Assembly: GCA_949752745.1 (NCBI GenBank)
Contig: OX457032.1
Coordinates: 13,093,543-13,157,542, forward strand
Reading direction: 5' to 3'
DNA from: Protula sp. h YS-2021
Taxonomy: Eukaryota; Annelida; Polychaeta; Sabellida; Serpulidae
DNA length: 64,000 nt
Both the position numbers and the translations under genes were made by a program. The notes under the pieces were generated by a model. It saw nothing but the letters and a program-made list of their open reading frames with translations, did not search any database and was not told where the DNA came from. Positions 10,690 to 24,000 of this stretch are shown here, piece by piece. Within the stretch, counting starts at the first letter, position 1; each line of letters begins with the position of its first letter.

Positions 10690-10835
10690 CAAAATCAGCG
10701 GCTCTATTAGATCCGCTTAAATTTTCAGCGGATCTATAGATTCGCTGGTCGAACCAGCGTATCTATAGATTAGCTGAAATTTTCAGTGGATACACAGATT
10801 CGCTGATTCTACAGATCCGCTGTAGCCTATATATA
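10690..10835. repeat. Foldback element fragment with near-palindromic units
   Basis: Several near-palindromes built on GCGGATCTATAGATTCGC follow one another, including CGCTGGT-CGA-ACCAGCG as a perfect 7-bp stem. The end CAGATCCGCTGTAGCC (10812-10827) plus (AT)n matches the end at 5967-5981 in the same orientation. Confidence 0.5.
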
Positions 10836-11977
10836 TATTAGCTGTTTGCCTAAAACAAGCAGCGGCATCTTTCCATAATGCGCACAGCGAATCCACTGTT
10901 AGTTTTTCAAGGCGATGTCGTTTGTTTACAAATGGCGGACAAATGTTACTTTTTGGATTAAAAAAAAATATATATATATATATATATTTTTATGTTAAAA
11001 TTTGTCATTTAAAGCAGGCTTTTATTACATGGCGTATCTAGATTAAATTTGGCAAATTGACATTGTAATATATACCGACTTCGATCCTGAATATGTGTAG
11101 TTAGCATCACTTGTCCTGAAGTACTCGTAGTGTACAAGTATTTCTTTGGCCGCTAATAAAAAACAGCAAGAGTCACCTGGGATAAAACAGTCCAGTAGTG
11201 ACTAGGTATTCAGTCCTCGTTTCTGTTCATTGAATTAGTTTTAAGTTGTAACTGCTTGCGTGTTCTGAGTAAAACTAAACCATCCGGGTAAGCATGAAAG
11301 AAATGATAGGAAGTTTTACAAAAGACAAAAAGTAAAATTTCTTTTCATCGAAATGCAATGGTGTTTTAGCAACGCATGTGCTATGTTAAAAGCCCTTTAT
11401 TTTGGAGTTTAAGAAGATATTTTGTGACAGCTCGTCTACGCTTCTTTCATTTTTTGTCCGATTAGTTTGCAGTCCAAACGCAGTATTCTACATTACGCAT
11501 TTTGGAGTGCAAACGCAGAATTCTGTACCTGTTAACTGTATTGATGCTTTTTGACGTTTTTCATTTTCGTACCATTCGGATGAATTTACAGAAGTAAGTC
11601 CCCTGAAAATCACCTTGTCTCTCTAATTTTCACCTTTCTTTAAAGTCTGTCTGAGCAAATAATCATGCTTTCATTTTTTTATCGAGAAAGAACGAGGCGG
11701 AGACTAAGTGGCATGCTCAATGTATCACAGTGTTGGTTTAATTTTTTTTACCACAAGACACACTAAAAATCCTTAAGATTCTTGATGAAGTTTCTACACA
11801 ACCCAAAGGGTATGGCGTGAATCGTTGCAAAGAAATTGTTCAGACAATCAATCGCTAAGGAGATTTACTAAAGAAAATTCACTCACAGTGAGGTGCGGAA
11901 GAAATACAAACGCATCCAGCTTTTATGCCATTTGAAAAACAGTTGCTGTCGTTAAATAAAAAGCATTTTTCTTTCAG
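10836..11977 (+). promoter_or_regulatory. Probable upstream region and non-coding leader of the CH-ankyrin gene
   Basis: No coding frame is seen. A donor-like site (CATCCGG followed by GTAAGC) at 11287 could end a non-coding first exon, since the next acceptor (TTTTTCTTTCAG, ending 11977) opens the exon that carries the start codon. An (AT)n run at about 10970-10985 is the only repeat. No TATA box can be assigned with confidence. Confidence 0.35.
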
Positions 11978-12036
11978 ATGAATAAACCAAGCAAGCATTC
12001 ATGCTTACTGAATAGAGTGATATAAAGCAAGCCAGT
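11978..12036 (+). promoter_or_regulatory. 5' leader with a 15-codon upstream ORF
   Basis: After the acceptor at 11977 the leader contains an ATG at 11978 that runs 15 codons to a TAA at about 12023-12025, before the main start at 12037. If transcripts include this exon from its first base, the short frame could lower translation of the main protein. Confidence 0.4.
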
Positions 12037-15000
12037 ATGTCACTGAGAACGCGGATTAGAGGTTATACTGCCTGGGTGAACCTCAGGCTCAAACCGTATG
12101 ATTGCCTGCTCAATAATGTCATCATGGATATATTATCAGGTTTGAGAAACATGTACTTTTGCATTGATAGCAACGGTAATTTAAAAATGCTTTTTAAAAA
12201 TTATTTATTCTTTTAAGGTCACATCAACTGCCTTTTTGAGAAAAAAAATCAGCGAAACTTTTTGGTGGCAGTTATGCTATTTATTTGCTATATTTATCAT
12301 ACCGGATCCAGATATAATGAAATATGATTCAATTATGTTATAAGATAGTTACATAATTTATATAAGTAGTCATTTCGAATATTGTTCCTACGGGATTCGA
12401 GCATTTTATTACATTCTTTTGTACAGGAACAAACATGAAATTCCTGTGCCAGAGTATGACAGGCAGGACAATCAAACGCTTGGAAACGTTTGATGGGTGA
12501 GTGTTGCAAATGCGTTCTCTGTGCGAGGGGTTTAGTATTTTTGATACATTTAATTTTTCTGTTCTTTATCCAAAAAAAAAAAAAAAAAAAAAAATCCGGA
12601 ATTGTAATACCTTATTCTGTTTACAGTAAAACTTTTTTCTGGGGTTTTCTTTACTACAGTAAAACAAACAATAAAGTCTCAATGCTTGTGTTATATATTG
12701 AGAACAGGTGTCGTATTCTGTTCTATCCTTATTTTTAAGGATTTCCTGATTATGTTATTGCATATAGAGTTTAAAATTCTTTCATCTGTATGTAAAGGGC
12801 ATCTTTAAAAATAAGGGCAAAGCAGAATGGGCTGTGTTTGAAAAGTTTGCATGTAAGTCCAGTATTGATACAAATAATGCCAAACTTTACTTTTTTATGT
12901 AGATTAACACAGACACAGAAACAAACAAGAATTGATTGGGTTTTAGACGAGCTCAAGAAAGCGTATGTAATATCTTGTTTCTAGCGATGTCATTTACACT
13001 TGATTTTAATTTGTTCGATCTTAGCTGTTTTTATATGTATTTGTTATTATATGTATTTGAATAAATATACTGAGTGCGGAGAAATAAAGGTTTTACTGTA
13101 GATAGTTATCCTGTTGAAACACTGGCAGCAAAGAACGAATATTAGGGAACCTTGTGATACTTATAGGTTGTATGGGTATCTCTTGTTATAGAAAAGTGAT
13201 CCCAGAAGATGTACATGTTGACACAAGGCTGTTTGCAATGAGAAGTGCAGATCATGTTCGTTGACATTTTGTTTATAACTTAAAAGATTTTTTCTTCGGA
13301 AAATAACTTGACAACCTGTCGATATGAGAATTTAACAAAGAGAGAATAAAAGTTGTAATATAAAAAAGACAAAGCGTTTTAGATTGGGTACTTCTAGATT
13401 TAGATTTTGCATCTCCAGCTAGCTTTCAATTATAATAAAGAGAAATTTTACACTATTCGGCATTTCGAAGCAATAGTATTGGCTACAGCTATGACTAGGA
13501 GTACTTCGTTGTGTTTTTTTTCTATTTTTTGTTAGTGGCTTTGGTTATTTATCGTCAAGTGCACGTTTGCTGATGGTTATATTCGTCTGTCAGTATGTTT
13601 CACAGATATGTATATATATTTAGATTTTTGAGTTACTATGGAGACTTGTGTGCCATGACGTATGGTTTGTGTGGGAGAGAGCCGAGTACCTGCAGCACGA
13701 CAACAATGAGATACTCTGTGAAGTCCCGTTTAAGGTAAAAGCTGTCGATGAAAATTAAAGTTATAAGTAAACGTCCCCACCACCGTCTCCCAAAAACATC
13801 CAACAGCTGAGCTGATAACCCATTCTGATTTCTAGTTTTACAGTGCGACAAGAATGTGTAGATTATGTACAACTGTTAATGGTATATATATGCATAAATA
13901 AAGATGTTAATAGGAATTTTAATTTGTAAGTAACACAAGAAAGACTGAGAGTTTGAGAGACTATTGATCCTTGATCCTAGATAAATATCTGGCGTAGGTC
14001 ATGTAAATATCTGTACTGAGCAATGGAATTTTTCTATGGTTTTACAGTGGATTCCCGAGCCTCCTCCGGTTAAGAAGAAGAAGTTCAAACAGAGACAATC
14101 TTTGCTTTCTGGATTTGGAACATCATCCATCATTAATGAAAAAATAGACGAGGATGTAAGTGATCCGGTATAAACAAAATCGCTTCCAGCCTTGTAATTT
14201 TAGTTGTTTTTTTCTATCAAAACCTGACTGAGCTTTTAGTTATGTAATGTGTTAAAAAACAGTTACTGATTTTCCACGGCACTACGGATAGAAAATTGAA
14301 TGCTTTCCTTGCTATCCTTGTGTCATAATAAATTTTGCGCAAATTTCTCATGTTTTCTCCCATATTGTGTATTTTACTGATTTATTGTTAGCACATGCAT
14401 ATCCTTATCGAATCCGGTGTCTTTGAAGCCTTACCTGGTCAAAATACAGAGGTTGGGTGTTTTTGGAGGGGGGGGGGGGAGGGGGGGGGACCTTGCGTGG
14501 TTATTGATATCGTTTATTGTTGAACAATAAATCGAATTTAAAAAAAGGGAAGAAAAAGAGCAAACGTTCTCAACCAGTGGTTAAGAACAAAAAAAAAAAA
14601 AGAAAAGATGAAAAAAGAAGAATATTCATCCGCTATTAAGCTTTATAATTGTTCATTTGTGCATATTCGTACGGAGCATTCCAGAATTAAAATATAGAAA
14701 GGTTCGTTTATATTTCGTAAAGAATATCACTTCAGATGTATTAGTACTAAGGAGACCCGTGAAGGATCAAAAGAAAAGCCGCGTCATGGATTGTGGCAAC
14801 TGAAAAAAAACAAGCATATTTGTTTTTTTTTTTTTTTTTTTTGTTTTTTAATTTTGAGGTTTAATATTGTAAGAGTAAAGTGCAGAGAGCACTAGTTTGT
14901 CATGTCATTATACAAATTATATTCATATACACAGGATTCAGACAGTGTAAGTATCAAATAATAATGATACTTTATGTGTTTCGGATAAAGAATCATAACA

Positions 15001-18000
15001 GTGTTTGATTTAAGTGCTCGTGTGGGGTTTGAAATTTACACTGAATGTTGATGTAAATATGAATCTATGTGCTTTTTGTTAACTTGAGTGATTTCGGAAC
15101 AGTGGTGTAATTGTTACACAAGTGCCAGTATTTTTTACACACACCCCACCCCCACACACAGACCTATATATATTAATTAATTAAGAGATTAATTAATTAT
15201 TTTTATCCCGATTGTAATCTTAATAGTATCGGTGCCAACAAGGATAGAATAGCTGTCATACATAAAACAATAAAACATAAAAAAAAGCAAATACGGGAAA
15301 GTAGTTTTGTTAAGTAGAATTGTACTCAAAATCGTATTTTCCACACCTTTTATTTTTTAATAGCAATATATTTCTTATAAGTAATCATGTGTTATTTTAA
15401 ATTCTTCGAGAAGAATTGTAGTCTGAATACAGAAATGCGATGCCAAGTGGTTATCATAGGAATTGTAGTCGTGAAATACTTGTCGCATGTAATTTTGGCA
15501 TGTCGGAACTTGTTTCGGAGATCATTTGTTTGTGTCCTGATTGTGTCATCTAGCGACTGTGGAGACTAAACTTTCTGGAGACTGAACTGTCTGGAGATTG
15601 AAGTGTTATTCTAAACTTTCATGTGTTTTTTTCTCAATTATTTGTTTTAGCCTGCCTTGAAAACGAAAACTCCGAAATATTTACAATACAAAATGGTATT
15701 CGTAAAGGTAACAAAATCGCAAGCAGCCCGTAGACCACCGCTGCGGTTTAAATACAAGATTATTTTTAATATTCCGTTGGGACACATTTGGATGTTTTGT
15801 TTCTAATTTTAGAGTATTTTTCTTATGTTGCTGACACTGTTTTTAGCTGTACATACTGTATATAGTGCATTGTGGGTAAATACGGAGTCTTGCATTAAGT
15901 ATGAAGGTCTTGAGCTTTTCCAGAAAAAAAGAAAAGAACCATGGGCAGCTACTGTGTTTTGTTTCGTATTCGGTGCTAGTTTACTCTCTGTATGGATGCT
16001 ATGTATCCCAGGGTCCTTGTAACGAAGTTGAAGGAAGTACTTTCCATTATTAGAGTCACGTGACATAAAAGTTAATACTGTGTTAGAAGACTCACCTTTC
16101 TTAACAAAACAAAAGCCTGCATTATAACTGTGTATATTCAGTCTGTGTGATATTTGTTAGAATTCATCCTTAGAGGAATGGAGTTTTCCTTTCATTTCAA
16201 TATTATTAAAGCGTATCGTTAGAACGATTTTTTTCTTTAAATTTCCCCAGCCTGCGCTGTGTTTAAGAGGAGCTTGATTGTAATACGACAGTACTGGAGC
16301 TAAAATGGAAATGTCGGTGTAGAATGAAATGTTGCATGTTATCCTATCTCCGTTTCCATTCTGATATGTTTAAGAGCACTTCAGATTCTGCTGTTGCACT
16401 TAGAAAGAAGCACTGCTGTTTACTGATGATTTACTTAATGTGTCAACATTGTCGTCAGATTAATTGTTACTTGTTGTCAGGAAGTTGATGAGAAAACGCC
16501 GTATGACCCATTTCCAAGGTCAGAGTACATGAAGAAGTTCAAAGGTCGTGCGGTGAAACCAGGTCACTATCCTGCACCTGATCGTTGCATCTTAGAAATG
16601 GTCAATACTCAGCTTATGGTTTGTATACATTTTGCTTATTTATATTTTTTAGAAAAAAACATCTTATTCATTTATATTTATTTAGAACATTTGCTGGAAG
16701 GGGTCGAGTCAAAAAGATATTAGGTGAATACTGAGCGGTTGTTTTCCTTTTTATCATGTTTTGGATTGTTGTGTGAAAAGGGCCACGCTACGGTGGAATG
16801 TCTATGAAGATGTGTTTAAGGAAACGTAAGAAATGATATAACTTGGGAGTGCTGAAAAACTAAAGTCTAAATTACAGTTCTAATAATATAGACGAAATGA
16901 ATTAATTGCATACCTTTTTATGGCATAAAATGGTTAATTGCACGCTGCGCTGCAGTAAATAACCTTACCTCTGTGTTTCATATAAAATATACCGCATAAA
17001 TCGGCTAAAATGTTATAGTATTCTTTGGCAAATTGGCTATGCAGTTAACCGGTTTCAACTGTACAAGTTTACAATAATTTTAAACCATGGGGCCAAAAAT
17101 GGCATATGTCATTTTAGATCCGTTACCGGTATGGTAAGCTTTTCTTGCTCAATGGTGTTACTGTTTATTTTGAATACAAGACATATTTGAGGTCAAAGAT
17201 TGAGCTGTTGTTCGAAGGCATGCTGTAAAATGGATGCATGGAACAGGGTTCGCGCTGGGTTCGTACGAAAGTGAGTCAAAAAAGGAAAATGTGACTCAGT
17301 TCGGTCCAGAGAATTCGGTGGATTCCGAAAAAGTGAGTCATTTCGTAAAAAATGCCCAAAAAGTGGACAAAAACCCCGCCAACGCGAACCCTAATGGAAG
17401 AAATTTATTTCATTATTATTATTATTATTTCATTATTATTTTTTATTATTTAAGAAATGAAGCATGCTTCTGGAGCTACTGTTGTTTGTTGCGATAAAAA
17501 CATTTAACGTGAATGGCACTATTTATTTAGTGACTATTTTGCTATCGCGTGGTGATTTAGTGTGCTGAGCATGATTGAGTTTCGTAAAGCGCTTACAGGA
17601 GCTCTTCTGATATTCCGTTTTAAGGCTGTTTCAGCATTTGTTTGACACTGCAGTCATAGCATACACTCTAATGGCCTTTTAGACCAACCGACGCCAATCG
17701 TTTTAGGCGTCTGCAATTGCTGTTCGTCCCCGAGTGCGTGCATGTTTCTGTAAATGTGTTTTGAGAATGTTCACTAAAGCTGCCTTTTTATGCATGGTCG
17801 GCTTGCTATGGTCTCTGGCTATGGTCTCATTTTGTTTTCCTTTCCTTTGCGGTTTGAAAGTAAACACAGGGACAACAGGACTGATTGATGTGTTCAAGTC
17901 TTACCTCGCCTGATAAAAAAACATCTGCTAGATATAAGAGTGTAAACATTGTTTCAATAACTTCAAAAAAATTCTAGTGGTTCAATTTAATGATGCAAGT

Positions 18001-21000
18001 CAACACTGCAATGTTTAGTGCAGTACTTTTGACTAATACATGGAAATTTACTCTTCAGTTGTCAATAAAAATATAAACAAGAAATGAACATTAAATGAAA
18101 AAGCTACACCCTCTCCCATCCCCACGACACAAAAAGAAAGGGGGGAACAAATATAATTTATATGTATTTCATATCTAATTTATTTTCAAAGTATGTCAAA
18201 TGTTCTGTATTTCAGAGTGTAACGGAAGGCCAGAAATTGAACGTTACAGTGAGTATTAAAAAGAGCTAAAACATCCCGTAATAATTAGATCATTAGTGAA
18301 AGAATATGACTCAAATAATGATTCTTTAATTTTTATGAAGTAATTCTTACAATAAATGATAAGTTGAGGAAAACATGCAGGGCAAGAATTTGCATGACTT
18401 CACAACATGCGTACACTGCATTGCTGCTTTTATTCATTTATTTATTTATTTTTCTTGTAGAGTCTGGATGAGCTGGTGGACTCGCGAGTGCTGTGTGCCT
18501 TGGTGAACTCATTCGTGCCTAATACCTTTGCAACAGAGATCCTACTGAATGACAGGTGCGTCAAGTAACGTCACTTCCTCTGACATCACTGTGTCTGTTG
18601 TTGATTCGAGTGTGGACATAGATTTCATGTAACGTAGTTGCTGTTTTTTTCCCGGGCATACTACCATTTCAAAACACCAGATATGAGCAGTTGCTTGTGG
18701 TATAAGCAGTTCAGATGTGTTAATACATTGTGTGTGCCAGGGTAGATCACGTGCTTGCAGGCATCTTATGTGGTGAAGCTTTGCGTCGAAAAGACTTAAG
18801 GTCTTAACTTGAGCAAGTGTTTTATTACAATGAACACCAGGCCATTTGCGGAGTTTATTTATCAATAGAATTGAAATTCAAAAACTGATTCAACTGTTGG
18901 CTGGTTTTACAGTCTATAGGCTGATTTTACGGTCTATTGGCTGGTTGTACGGTCTATTGGCTGGTTGTACGGTCTATTGGCTGGTTGTACAGTCTATTGG
19001 TTGGTTGTACGGTCTATTGGCTGGTTGTACGATCTATTGGCTGTTTGTACGGTCTATTGGCTGTTTATACGGTCTATTGGTAGGTTGTACGGTCTGTACG
19101 CTGTTTGTACGGTCTATTGGCTGGTTGTACGGTCTATTAGCTGGTTGTACAGTCTTGTGGCTGGTTGTACGATCTATTGGTTGGTTGTACGGTCTGTTGG
19201 CTGGTTGTACGGTCTGTACGCTAGTTGTACGGTCTATTGGCTGGTTGTACAGTCTGTTGGCTGGTTGTACGGTCTATTGGCTGGTTGTACGGTCTATTGG
19301 CTGGTTGTACGATCTATTTGCTGTTTGTACGGTCTATTGGCTGTTTGTACGGTCTATTGGTAGGTTGTACGGTCTGTACGCTGTTTGTACGGTCTATTGG
19401 CTGGTTGTACGGTCTATTAGCTGGTTGTACAGTCTTTTGGCTGGTTGTACGATCTATTGGTTGGTTGTACGGTCTGTTGGCTGGTTGTACGGTCTGTACG
19501 CTAGTTGTACGGTCTATTGGCTGGTTGTACAGTCTTTTGGCTGGTTGTACGGTCTGTTGGCTGGTTGTACAGTCTGTTGGCTGGTTATACAGTCTGTTGG
19601 CTGGTTGTACGGTCTATTGGCTGGTTGTACAGTCTGTTGGCTGGTTGTACGGTCTATTTGCTGATTGTACGATCTATTGGCTGGTTGTACGGTCTATTGG
19701 CTGGTTGTACAGTCTTTTGGCTGGTTGTAAGGTCTATTGGCTGGTTGTACGGTCTATTGGCTGGTTGTACGATCTATTGGCTGGTTGTACGGTCTATTGG
19801 CTGGTTGTACAGTCTTTTGGCTGGTTGTACGGTCTATTGGCTGGTTGTACGGTCTATTGGCTGGTTGTACAGTCTTTTGGCTGGTTGTACGGTCTATTGG
19901 CTGTTTGTACGGTCTATTGGCTGGTTGTGCAGTCTGTTGGCTGGTTGTACGGTCTATTGGCTGGTTGTACATTCTGTTGGCTGGTTGTACAGTCTGTTGG
20001 CTGGTTGTACAGTCTGTACGCTAGTTGTACGGTCTATTGGCTGTTTGTACGGTCTATTGGCTGGTTGTGCAGTCTGTAGGCTGATTATACGGTCTGTTGG
20101 CTGGTTGTACGGTCTATTGGCTGTTTGTACGATCTATTGGTCGGTTGTACGGTCTATTGGCTGGTTGTACAGTCTTTTGGCTGGTTGTACGGTCTATTGG
20201 CTGTTTGTACGGTCTATTGGCTGGTTGTGCAGGCTGTTGGCTGGTTGTACGGTCTATTGGCTGGTTGTACATTCTGTTGGCTGGTTGTACAGTCTGTTGG
20301 CTGGTTGTACAGTCTGTACGCTAGTTGTACGGTCTATAGGCTGGTTGGACGGTGTATTGGCTAGTTGTACGGTCTATTGGCTGGTTGTACGGTCTATTGG
20401 CTGGTTGTACAGTCTGTTGGCTGGTTGTACGGTCTATTGGCTGGTTGTACAGTCTGTTGGTTGGTTGTACGTTCTGTTGGCTGGTTGTACAGTCTATTGG
20501 CTGTTTGTACGATCTATTGGTTGGTTGTACGGTCTATTGGCTGGTTGTAGTCTGTTGGCTGGTTGTACGGTCTATTGGCTGGTTGTACAGTCTGTTGGCT
20601 GGTTGTACAGTCTGTTGGCTGGTTGTACAGTCTGTTGGCTGGTTGTACGGTCTATTGGCTGGTTGTACAGTCTGTTGGCTAGTTGTACGGTCTGTTGGCT
20701 GGTTGTACGGTCTATTGGCTGGTTGTACGGTCTGTTGGTTGGTTTTACGGTCTATTGGCTGGTTGTACGGTCTATTGGCTTCGTTTTGGGCAATCGTTCC
20801 TTAAAGAGAGGTTTGTCCTAATGAAGAGTTATCTTCTGGTCTCTTCTGATTCATATTTCATATATGTATGTAAGGCGTATGCATTACATAGAAATTTCTG
20901 TTTTTTATGTTCTAAGATGGACGATCAACTTGGTGCTGCGTACGATAGAAAAGATGTTCTTCTTCAACAGTCCGTTCGATTCTGAAGACTTAGCAGAGGT

Positions 21001-24000
21001 CAGCCATCGGTATATGTTTATTGCAAGAGCCCAGACAAAAAAAAAAAAAGAGAAGAAACCAAAGGAACAACATAAGATAACAATGTTTGTTTATAATCGC
21101 AAATTTAAAAATGTGGTCTCTCATTGAAGTAATATTGTTTTATTCTCCATAAAAAATAAATAAATAAAAAAAAAAAGAAGAACGCAATTGTTTGGATGTA
21201 AAACCGATGGGTTTTATTTTTGAAACAGGCGGACCCTAAGACGGTGTGCTCGTACTTCTGTGTCTTCTTCATGGTAGCTTACAAATACAGGCAGTCACAT
21301 GGCGTCTATACGTGGGTCGTAAGTACGGCTTCACTTACCTCAACACCTTTTTGTGATTATAGGAATAGAGCATGGGGCTGGGTGCTTTGTATTGGGTTTG
21401 GTAGGCCTGTGAACGAACCGCTCAGCAGTGAGTAAGTTCACTGGTCTTTCACAGGTGACGGAATCCAATACAAATGCAACAAACAGTTTACAGAACATAA
21501 AATGTACATTTTTACACGAGAGTGCTTGATCAATTGGTGCGTGTTTATTAGTAGATGTGTTGTGATGTTGGTTAGTAAATACGTTGTAATGTTGGTTAGT
21601 AGGTGTGTTGTAATGTTGGTTAGTGTGTTGTGATGTTGGTTACTGACTGTGTTGTAATGTTGGTTAGTAGGTTGGTTAGTGTGTTGTAATGTAGATTATT
21701 AGGTGTGTTGTAATGTTGGTTAGTGTGTTGTAATGTTGGTTACTGAATGTGTTGTAATGTTGGTTAGTAGGTGTGTTGTAATGTTGGTTACTGTGTTGTA
21801 ATGTAGATTATTAGGTGTGTTGTAATGTTGGTTAGTGTGTTGTAATGTTGGTTACTGAATGTGTTGTAATGTTGGTTAGTAGGTGTGTTTTGATGTTGGT
21901 TACTGTGTTGTAATGTAGATTATTAGGTGTGTTGTAATGTTGGTAAATGGTTGGAGAATTGAGGTGCTAAGAAATGGTTTCATCCTGACAGCTTTTCATA
22001 AATATAATAAAACCTCTTTCTCGAAGGAACGACCTCTGATAGTAAAAAAATACTTTTTTTCTTATATATATATGTTACAGGGAATCTGTGTAATTAGGGA
22101 TTTCATGAAATCCCTAGTGGATTCGTGTAATGAATAAGCTCATATTGATTATAAAACTATTTTGAAAAATTATCCATTCAGGAAGGCTGTTTAGTGGTTC
22201 TTCAAAACTGTGTATCCCCTTTCACATCGAAAGGAATTGGAATTTATAACACTACCATCCAAAATAACAGAATTTGGCGTGAAATGTGACATAAGCTACA
22301 TTGGATAAAAATATCGCTAAATTCAGGTACTGAAGTATCTCGTAAATTATACTTTGGCAATCGAGTGCTTTAAGTATATTAATTCAAAATCTACTATTAA
22401 TTTCGGTAAAATTCTACATTGCAAACCTGAAAATTCTCAATAAAAACATCGAAATTGATTGAGCAAGTTATTACACGAATCCACTAGGGATTTCATGAAA
22501 TCCCTTATTTCACAGATTCCCTGTAACATATATATATATATATATATATAAAAATGAATAATATCAACTGTAATAGAGGCATGTTTACAATTTTGTTGTA
22601 GGAGCATTTGCGGAAGACTTGCAAGAAATTCAAAGAACAGCTGGACAAGTTTCCGCCAATCGTGTCGAATTTATCAGAGCTGACTCGGAGAAAAACACTG
22701 AAGACGGACAGAGACAATATCAAACTTGGTAGGGTTACAGTTTGGTGGGGTTACAGGTATGGTAGGGTTACAGTTTAGTAGGGTTACTGTTTGGTGGGGT
22801 TACAATTTGGTAGGGTTTGGTAGGGTTACAGTTTGGTAGCGTCACAGTTTGGTAGGGTAACAGTTTGGTAATGTTACACTTTGGTAGGATTACAGTTTGA
22901 TAGGGTTACAGTTTGTTTCGGGCTGTTTGTTTGAAATCTGAATAGGCTTAACACAATAAACCTGTGTTGTACGAATTGTTAGTTTATTGAAACATTTTAT
23001 TGTGTTTCAAGCTGAATTATGAACAATTTATGGTAAAATTTATGAGATTTTATGATAAAATACTGGCTTTTACTGATCAGATTTCATTGTCTTTTAAGAC
23101 AAACAAAAACAGAGCTTGTATTTCTGTGTTGTTTTAGCCTTGGAAAGAATTGAAAAGAAATTTGACCTTGAGTTTTGCTACAAGTGGGTAGATCATATAC
23201 AAGAAACTGTCAAAGAGGTTGGTTCTTTTCTCTTTAAGACAACAAAACATGTAAAACAAACCTAAAACTTCTCTATTTTTATTGGAACCGTGCCATGTGC
23301 AAGTATGGGCAACAGTCCACGAACTGAGCTTGTAAAAAGCATTATATATGCATTGTTTTCTAAACTGGTAGAGTCTGGAAAAAAACAGTTCTGGCGGCGC
23401 TGGCGTGGTTGCTGGTGGCGCTGTTATAGTTGCTGGTGGCAATTGCGCGATTGCTGGCGTGCATGCTGACGTCTCTGGTGTGGTTGTTGGCGTCGTTGGC
23501 ATGGTTGCTGGCATCGCTGACGTGCTTGCTGGCGTCGTTGGCGTGGTTGCCAGCAGCGCTTGTGTGATTGCTGGTGTTGCTGGCGTTTTGCTGGTGGCAC
23601 TAGTGTGGTTTGCTGGCGTCGCTGACGTCACGTGCTTGCTGGCGTCGTTGGCGTGGTTGCCAGCAGCGCTTTTGTGGTTGCTGGTGTTGTTGTGGGTCTG
23701 GAGAACTGTGATGGCGTTTGTAGATGCAGAAGGAGGTGAGGGCGAAGATGAAGGAGAGATTCGACACCATCACGATCCCGCGCTCCATCACCATCAACGA
23801 CCTCGTGCTCGCCCTCGTCATCAACCTTGTGAGTCTACTCCCCTCCCACCCCCTCCCCCCTCAAACCTATGAAAAAGTGCTCGCCCTCGTCATCAACCTC
23901 ATGAGTCTACTCCCCTCCCCCCTCAAACCCATGAAAAAGTGCTTGCCCTCGTCATCAACCTCGTGAGTCTACTCCCCTACCACCCTTCCCCCCTCAAACC

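Noticed and set aside
18846..20821. Long plus-strand frames up to 438 codons with a WLYGLLAGCTVYWLVVRSIG-like repeat
   Set aside because: They are produced by the 20-bp minisatellite, which is open in all three forward frames; it lies in an intron between two well-supported exons.
22720..22920. Telomere-like TAGGGTTA repeats
   Set aside because: The unit is explained by the exon 14 end and its donor, and no run of TTAGGG is present.
23134..23872. Thr/Pro/Ala frame (minus) and Val/Ala frame (plus) with mucin-like look
   Set aside because: They overlap real exons 15 and 16 and an imperfect intronic repeat; no start, splice or family support.
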